From the NCBI RefSeq assembly GCF_047511655.1, contig NC_133391.1:126364384-126428383 (forward strand): a DNA stretch of 64,000 nt, given 5' to 3'. A program made the position numbers and the translations under genes. The notes under the pieces are model-generated. The model did no database searches, was not told where the DNA came from, and was given only the letters and a program-made list of their open reading frames with translations. Of this stretch, positions 57,623-64,000 are shown one piece after another (position 1 is the stretch's first letter; every line of letters begins with the position of its first letter). The stretch is from Castor canadensis (Eukaryota; Chordata; Mammalia; Rodentia; Castoridae).

Positions 57623-60600
57623 GTAAGTTCTAAAATAATTTATTTTAAAATGAGACATGATTTTAATAATTGTATAAAAGTGTAGATTTAGTGGAGGTTT
57701 CCTTTAATGAAACTGGTCCAATGGCTGCCATTGTATTACCATTGTATTAATTTAGGGCATGGCTTGTTGAGGGTGTTATGAAATATTTGTTGATGGATCA
57801 ACATTTGGTATCTCTCCTTTCTACAGCAATTTAATTATATGTTTTGACAGAAGGAACTCATTTTCTTTGGTTATATTCTTTATGGGTTAATTAAAACTTT
57901 CATACTTTTACTGTTTAAAACATCCATTCTGTGTAAATAATTGAACAGGGTATTCATAGTGTCTGCTCAGAAGGCACCCACTGTGATGAGTTTTTCAAGT
58001 TTAGCACATTCATGCTGACATCAGGATTATAGGTTGTATACTTTCATATTGTGTCTTCATCTCTCTCAGAACTTATATTGCTCCATTCTCCATATTGTAG
58101 CATCAGGTTTAGGAATATCATGCACAGTGTTTTCACTTTTTCCTTTTTTCCAGTGCTGGAGATCAAACACAAGGCCTAGTGCATGCTAGGCAAGCACTCA
58201 CCACTGAGCTACCCCATAACCCCATATTTCACTTTAATCATTATATTTCCTTTTCTCACCTAGAAATTTCATTTTCTTGACACATCTGATCTTCTCCTGG
58301 GTGTAATGGGAAGTAATAACTTAATTAGCAATATGTGCTTTAACTAAACCTTGGTGTTTAAAAGGTTTTGGTTAATCAAAATTGCTTTTTCAATGACAGA
58401 ATAAAAGAAGTTGTTTTTTTTTTTTTTAAGTTTTAGCAAGGACTTATTTTAGTATAACAGGATAAAATATAGATAAGGGGAGAGATAAAGTATAGATAAA
58501 GGTGGAGAGAAAAGACTCCAAAGAAGTGTTTTTGTGTTGAAGGTGGTCCCTATTATTTCTTCTGAAAAATTTAGAACTTTGATGATTGGCAGTTGGATTC
58601 TTGTCAAGGCAATGACCAGTGGACCAAAAAACTAACCTAGTATTTGTGACTGGGTCACAAATTCAGAGCAAAATTATTTACCATATCTTACAAAATAGAA
58701 TAATATAGCATCTGACATTCATGTTTTGACTTTTTGGCCAAAATGTTTGAATTATTTGTTAAATTTAAGAAGATACTGATCATGACTATGGGAGAAGTTA
58801 AATGTTTACAGTCATACTTATTGAAAGTTGACTATTAGGCTTAGTAACAAGAAGGTAATAAATAGGTTGACTTTTAAATGACACTGCAGAAAATGTCATT
58901 ACTCTTACTTCATTATCCCAGCATCATGTTTATAAATTTGGGGCATAAAATTTCCTTTAGAAAATTCTGAATACCTTTTCTCTCCATATTTTTATTTTAG
59001 TGGATATGCTCTGTAGTTAGCCCTGTGATTTTTCAGGTCAAAATATGATTCTTTTGGAACTACTTAATTTGGGTCATTAAAACTAATAGGCGTTTTTGTT
59101 TATTTTTTGTGTAATGTATGAGTTAACAAAATTAACTGTCTTTTTTCCTATATTTTATTATGTCTTTGTTTTGGGACGCCTAAAACAACATATTAATATT
59201 AATATTAAAACATATTAATAAGTTAATATGTTTTTATAAAGTATGTTTATGAAGAATATATGTTTTTGAGCTTGTTCATGTAGACATTTATATAAAATAC
59301 TGCATACATGTCTTATCTTCAACTGAGTATGGTGAGGCACCCCAGACAGGCAGATGGAGTCTGCCTTATATACATCTATTTGTATGTATACACACACGTA
59401 CACATATCTTTCTTTATGTAGATACCAAACAAGGCTGGTTTTATTGAGACCGTAGGAGTCTCAGTTTACCAAGAAAGACCTTACAAACATCTGGGAAACC
59501 TGTTGCAGGGTATAAGGGACTGATGGCCTGATGTCCCTTACCTCAAACTGCCTAAATTTTTTCTGTTTTTATTTATACTAGCTGTAATTTTCTTTTGAGA
59601 TTCTTTTAGAAGAAATAGATATTAAGAATAGGTTAGAAAGCTGCTGCGTTTGAGTGTCTTGCCACTTTTAATCTATTTTAGCCCATTCTAGTCTGGGGAT
59701 TCCCAAGTTTATACAAATGTCAGGTTAGTGCTCCAAACGGTTTCTACTTGGATTGGCATCTGTAGCTGAGACTGACTGACTGAAACCCCACCAACTTTCA
59801 CAGTATTCCTGATTGTTTCCGTTCAGTCACTCTTTTGCTTATAGATATTTATGAAGTTCCTGCTGTGGCTGGCACTGTAGATTCCAGGCATAAGACAAGA
59901 CTCAGTCTAGTGTGGAAGGTAGATGTGTGAAGTGTCAAGATTAAATATGGTTAATGTGGTGAAAGATGTGCATTTTTTTTTTTTGAATAATGGAGATCCA
60001 TCAAGGGGAACTCTAACTCAGTTGTCAGGGGTCTTAAGGAGTAAGTAGTAAGTATACATTTTTTTCTTTGTAATTTTTATACATATACAAATTTTCTAAA
60101 AGTGAGATTGTTGTGTATGTACTTGTTTTTTAATACTAAACACATACATATTATTTTCATAGCAAAAAACTTACTTCCATATTATTTTTGGCTTTAGGAC
60201 TTTTCCACAGAAGCTTGAATTTAAGAGATAATATCTGGGAATTTGAGTTCATTCTGGTTTGAGGTGTAGTGCAGGTAGTCAGCATCTCCTGAGTACCTAA
60301 CACATTCTACATTTATTCTATGCATCAACTATTCTAGATAAGTTTTTTTTTTTTCGGAATTTTTAAAATTATAACATCAATATTAATTTTACTATTTTCA
60401 TTTCCCTGTACATTTAGAGCTGATACTAAGGGTGTTTTATTGTTTTGATTAACATTTTTAAAAGTCATGGAAAGATTCCAATTTCCTCATTTGCATGGTT
60501 TAGCTTACATTGCTACTTTTATTGTGTCCCCCTACTGTACAAAGCAGGGATTACATGGATTATTATTTGGATTAACCAGGTAGATAAATTTTTTGAGTAA

Positions 60601-63600
60601 TGGCTGATTTTGAGTTGAAGATAATCACATCACTCCTGGCTTTATATCACTTAAAAGTACTATCAAACTTATTTGTAAGTATGATTGTTTTGGGTGAAGA
60701 GTGTGTTACTGTTGACTAGATTGTTTATTTCTTAGCATGTATGAACTGAAAGTTTTTCAGTCATTAGAATCTTTAAATCTATGCTGTGGTATATCTACTT
60801 TTTCTTTTTTAATTTATGGGGTATTTTATTGTTTGTGTGTGATTATATTTCTTTTTTCTTCATTTAATTTTTTATTAGGGAAAAATGTGAAACACACCTA
60901 TAAGTAGAATAGCATAGTGAATCTTCCACATGTGTTTTAATTATTTAGCTTGTACAATGAACATGCTACTGAGTAGGATAGGCTACTAAGTAGGCATGTT
61001 TTCTTTCTTTCTTTTTTTCTTTTTTTTAAATGGCAGGGACCACTATGTAGTCCAGGTGGGCCTTGAACTTGTAATGTATCTGCCTCAGCCTCCTGAGTGT
61101 TGGGCTTACAGGTATAGGACTACACCTGGCTGAGTAGGTGTGCTTTCTGTATGAATTGTAGAAATATATGTATTTAGGAAATATCAGTTTGGAATGTAGT
61201 GCTGAAATTTAAAAAAATTAATTAAAATCTATCCAATGCTTGTGGTGATTATTTATTGATTTATTTTTGTCAGTATTGGGGTTCGAACTCAGAGCCTTGG
61301 GCTAGCCAAGCAGGTGCTCTACTACTTGAGCCATGCTTACAGCCCTGTTGGGTGTATATTAATTATACTTTAAAATTCTTACATGCTAATTCTAATACAT
61401 TTTTATCCACAGAATATTTTCACCAACCACACTCTTGATATAAATGTAAGGTGGCTTGCTGTGCTGTACTTTAAGCATGGGATTGATCGTTATTGGAGAC
61501 GTGCAGCACCTCAGTAAGTTCATCAGTTCCTCATTGTAATCGTTTCCAAATTCAAGAAGGGTGAGAACGTACATGCTTATGCAAAAGAATTTGTTAGTGT
61601 TTATTTATTCGCATATATACTAAAATTGGAAGAATACAGAGAAGATTAGCATGGTCTTTGGAATTTTGCACAGCATATGGTACTTAAAAGGAAAAAACCA
61701 AAATAAAACAAGTGTGTTAGCTGATGAAAAAGAAAAATATTCCACATAGTTAACAACCATTATCATTGCTTTTCTCCATGGGTTTTATTTCTCTGTATGT
61801 ATGTGTGTGGTATGTGGTGTAATCTTTTTGGTCTTCTGCTTGTAAAGATCATTTTGCATATATGAGTTATATTGAACTCTTGTAAAGAAGTAAAATGTTT
61901 CGGATTTGTACAAAACCTATCTAGAAGGAAGCATATTATTTCTGAAGCAGTCGAATATTCCTATGTCTTGCAGTTTTTACCTCTGTGGTAGGAGTCTCAT
62001 TAGAGTTAGTTGCAACTGCAATGTAGAGGGTTAAGTGAGCAAATATACCTTGATAGTTAATTGTATGTGGGGTTTTTTTTGGTGGGGGGAGGGTAGGAGT
62101 GGTATTGGTGTTGGAACTCAGGACTTCGTGCTTGCAGAGGATGTGCTGTACCACTTGAGCTACACCTCCAATCTCAATTTCATGTTTTATAATTGATGGA
62201 AAGGTAATGTAGACATAACCCTGGAATTTATCTGATAGAAAATAATGAACTTTGCTGAGTAAATAACATAATTTTTGCTGTCTTATAGATGGCAATATAA
62301 CTCTGTACATTTTTATATTTATTAACCCTTTTTTAAAAAACTGAGTTTTTCAAAGTACAAATAACAGGCCCTTGAATAATATGGGAAGCAAGTAAAGTAC
62401 TTTTAGGCTACACTTTTGGTAATACTGTGGTATAAAGTAAACCCTTATCTTATTTTAAGAATAGTTCATAATATTGCAGAGAAATGAAGCAGTTAGTGAC
62501 GAGAAATCGTACATTATTGAGATATAAATAATGGTCCAGCGGCATCTACTTTTCTAATGCTCTGGTCCAATTAAATTTTACATGGCTTCTCTAATAAGTC
62601 ATTTTGTTTTATTGGTTATAATGATAATATAGTTGTAATAGCTGAAAGAAAGTGTAAATTATGATTAAATACTACAGGATTTTTAAAGCTTTTTTAAGCT
62701 AAATTAATTTTTTGTAAGCACCTGTTTTTACATCAATAAAAGTGAATATCAAACTATTGATATTAATTACCCTAGATTTGTCTTATTTTCTGTTGCTTAC
62801 TGTGCTATGCTTATTTGTGAAGAAGCTATGCTTCTCACTAGCTCAGTTGCCAGTATTCAGTTAATGGAAGTGCTTTTTCCCCAAAAACAAACAGGCTCAC
62901 ATGTTTAAAGGCTTTTCATTGTTTAAATTCATAGTAATGCTGGTATGTGTTCACTATTAGGTGGGAGTATAATAAATTTGTCTTTTTGTAGTGCTCTTTC
63001 AGAGGAGGAAAAATGTACATTGCGGGCAGGGCTCATCACCAACTTCAATGAACCTATAAGCCAGGTTTGTGACAAAATGCTCATTATTCCTTCTCTTGAA
63101 TTTTGCTGCTTTTCCAAATTAACTTTGTTTCATGGCATTAAAGATAAAATCTTACACTGGAGGTGTGGCTCAAGAGTAGAGTGCTTGCCTAGCAAGTACA
63201 AGGCCATGAGTTCAAACCCCAGTACTGCAAACAAACAAATTTCATTACTTACATTTGTAATGATTATGTACAGCTTCTCTGCTGGTCTTTAAATTTGGAG
63301 ATCCAGTTACAGGTTTAAGAATTTGGTTAGATTTGGCTATTCATGACTTAAAATCTAGAAGTCATTTTACAGTGTATTTCTATACTTTGCAGCTTTCTCA
63401 GTTTTTGAGCTAGTGTTTCCAGCACATCTTTAAATAATTGTAGTCTTACTGCATAGAAATTAATTTTATTTAAACAGGAAAAAGAACACAATTTATTACA
63501 TGATTGAAGTATGGGAGTATGAAACTCCTAAATTTATTTTTGGTGATTTAATTTGTGTACTCTCTCCTCCTTGAAAACCAAGGATAGCTTCAGGTTTTTG

Positions 63601-64000
63601 TCTGTTTCCTGCATCTATTACATTTTTAATTCCCACTACTCTGTGACAAATAGATCATAAATGATATGGTTTTATTTTTTTCTTTTCCTGATTGTGAATT
63701 TCCTTCTAAGAATGAATTGTTTTGCTTATAGATTTAAAACTTCTTAAATATTTCCAAGGTGATATTATTTATTATACTTGATTTAAAAATGTGAATATTA
63801 AAGCACACTGTATTTGATAGTATTTCTGATGTAGTTTTATCTTGATCCTTTTAAATGATTTCAGCTCTCTGATTTGTAATTCCTTGACAAAGATAAAGGA
63901 GACTGGAGTTGGTCTCAGTAGGCAGGAGCTGGTTGCAGAGGGCTTTGGGTGGTTTAGAGATAAATCACTGCATATGTGTTCTGTCAGCCAGTATTTCAGA
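57485..64000 (+). CDS. IPO11: IPO11, importin-11, N-terminal coding exons (gene continues past right edge)
   Basis: Importin-11 is a karyopherin-beta family nuclear import receptor governed by RanGTP; reported cargoes include the ubiquitin-conjugating enzyme UBE2E3 and ribosomal protein L12. Seen: coding exons 57485-57622, 61413-61513 and 62992-63064 with GT/AG ends, joining in phase to 104 residues that match my memory of the human N-terminus except for a few changes. The importin-beta N-terminal domain begins with EEQLKQWETQPGFYSVLL and runs through DINVRWLAVLYFKHGIDRYW, the Ran-binding first HEAT repeats. The next exon was not found before 64000. No defect is seen in the part present. Confidence 0.95.
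58148..58225 (-). repeat. ID-like SINE
   Basis: ccagtgctggagatcaaaca ... caccactgagctaccccata. Confidence 0.75.
61023..61130 (-). repeat. B1-like SINE
   Basis: gcagggaccactatgtagtc ... ctgagtgttgggcttacagg. Confidence 0.75.
61263..61345 (-). repeat. ID-like SINE
   Basis: ttgtcagtattggggttcga ... ctacttgagccatgcttaca; 68 bases upstream of IPO11 exon 3. Confidence 0.8.
61413..61513 (+). CDS. IPO11: IPO11 exon 3
   Basis: Acceptor TATCCACAG, then codons NIFTNHTLDINVRWLAVLYF and KHGIDRYWRRAAP, ending with CA of a histidine codon before GTAAGT. Confidence 0.95.
61605..61685 (+). pseudogene. U6 snRNA pseudogene
   Basis: gcatatatactaaaattgga, then agaatacagagaagattagc and atgg (61611-61664) closely follow U6 positions of the 5' stem-loop end and the ACAGAGA region. 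After atgg the sequence degrades, with an internal deletion, and the 5' hairpin is missing. It lacks an upstream TATA/PSE that I can recognise, so it is a retrocopy. In IPO11 intron 3. Confidence 0.85.
62076..62180 (-). repeat. ID-like SINE
   Basis: ggtgttggaactcaggactt ... accacttgagctacacctcc. Confidence 0.75.
62992..63064 (+). CDS. IPO11: IPO11 exon 4
   Basis: Acceptor TTTTTGTAG. Completes His, then ALSEEEKCTLRAGLITNFNE and PISQ before GTTTGT. Phase 0 at its end; residue 104. Confidence 0.95.
63156..63240 (+). repeat. ID-like SINE
   Basis: actggaggtgtggctcaaga ... ttcaaaccccagtactgcaa then an A-rich tail, in IPO11 intron 4. Confidence 0.85.
63241..64000 (+). other. IPO11: IPO11 intron 4 (partial)
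   Basis: AT-rich. I searched for the next importin-11 codons and did not see them. Confidence 0.6.

Larger units (their letters stand above)
57623..61412 (+). other. IPO11: IPO11 intron 2
   Basis: AT-rich; three SINEs, listed separately, and an L2-like relic near 59835-59900 (tatttatgaagttcctgctg). Nothing else nameable. Confidence 0.7.
61514..62991 (+). other. IPO11: IPO11 intron 3
   Basis: Holds the U6 pseudogene and one ID SINE. The rest is AT-rich with no gene seen. Confidence 0.75.

Noticed and set aside
63065-64000. IPO11 exon 5
   Set aside because: Looked for the expected next importin-11 codons after PISQ, but no matching acceptor plus frame was seen before the edge.

Overview
This is a mammalian chromosomal window, most likely from a rodent. 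It has multi-exon genes with GT/AG introns, CpG-rich promoters and dense retroelements. The short interspersed repeats have a tRNA-derived ID-like part (A-box-like TGGCTCAAGTGG, B-box-like GTTCAAACC) either alone or fused 3' of a B1/7SL-like monomer. That architecture points to a rodent, and I lean to the beaver/kangaroo-rat side (Castorimorpha); this is an inference from repeat style only.

Two protein-coding genes can be read. DIMT1 (18S rRNA adenine dimethyltransferase) lies on the minus strand at 2604-13338. All 12 coding exons are present, every junction is canonical, and the spliced frame is 313 codons, the length I remember for the human protein. Its CpG-rich promoter is at about 13.0-13.66 kb. 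IPO11 (importin-11, a nuclear import receptor) lies on the plus strand. A 5' UTR exon ends at 42079 in a second CpG-rich promoter, and coding exons at 57485-57622, 61413-61513 and 62992-63064 give residues 1-104. The rest of the gene lies beyond the right edge. The DIMT1/IPO11 divergent pair matches the human order KIF2A-DIMT1-IPO11 as I remember it, so the left 2.6 kb may hold converging 3' UTRs.

The 28 kb between the two promoters is almost all mobile-element debris. A broken class I endogenous retrovirus (14416-19897, minus strand) has two LTRs and recognisable pol and env pieces. A solo LTR lies at about 27170-27765. A long antisense LINE-1 (about 25.7-32.5 kb, apparently resuming at 36.9 kb) is interrupted by a second class I retrovirus (32522-36892, plus strand). 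MaLR LTRs, MIR/L2 relics, microsatellites and dozens of SINEs fill the remainder.

IPO11 intron 1 contains a near full-length LINE-1 in sense orientation (about 50.77-56.40 kb). Its ORF1 is open, but ORF2 has three stops and two frameshifts. IPO11 intron 3 holds a U6 snRNA pseudogene.

I found no novel defence, CRISPR or operon-like system; this is ordinary mammalian genome. The points most worth a second look are a 136-bp near-identical duplication between DIMT1 intron 2 and the exact edge of the first retrovirus, an in-frame AUG made only by IPO11 exon 1-2 splicing, a SINE subfamily with a shared internal deletion, and cleanly dated nested insertions.
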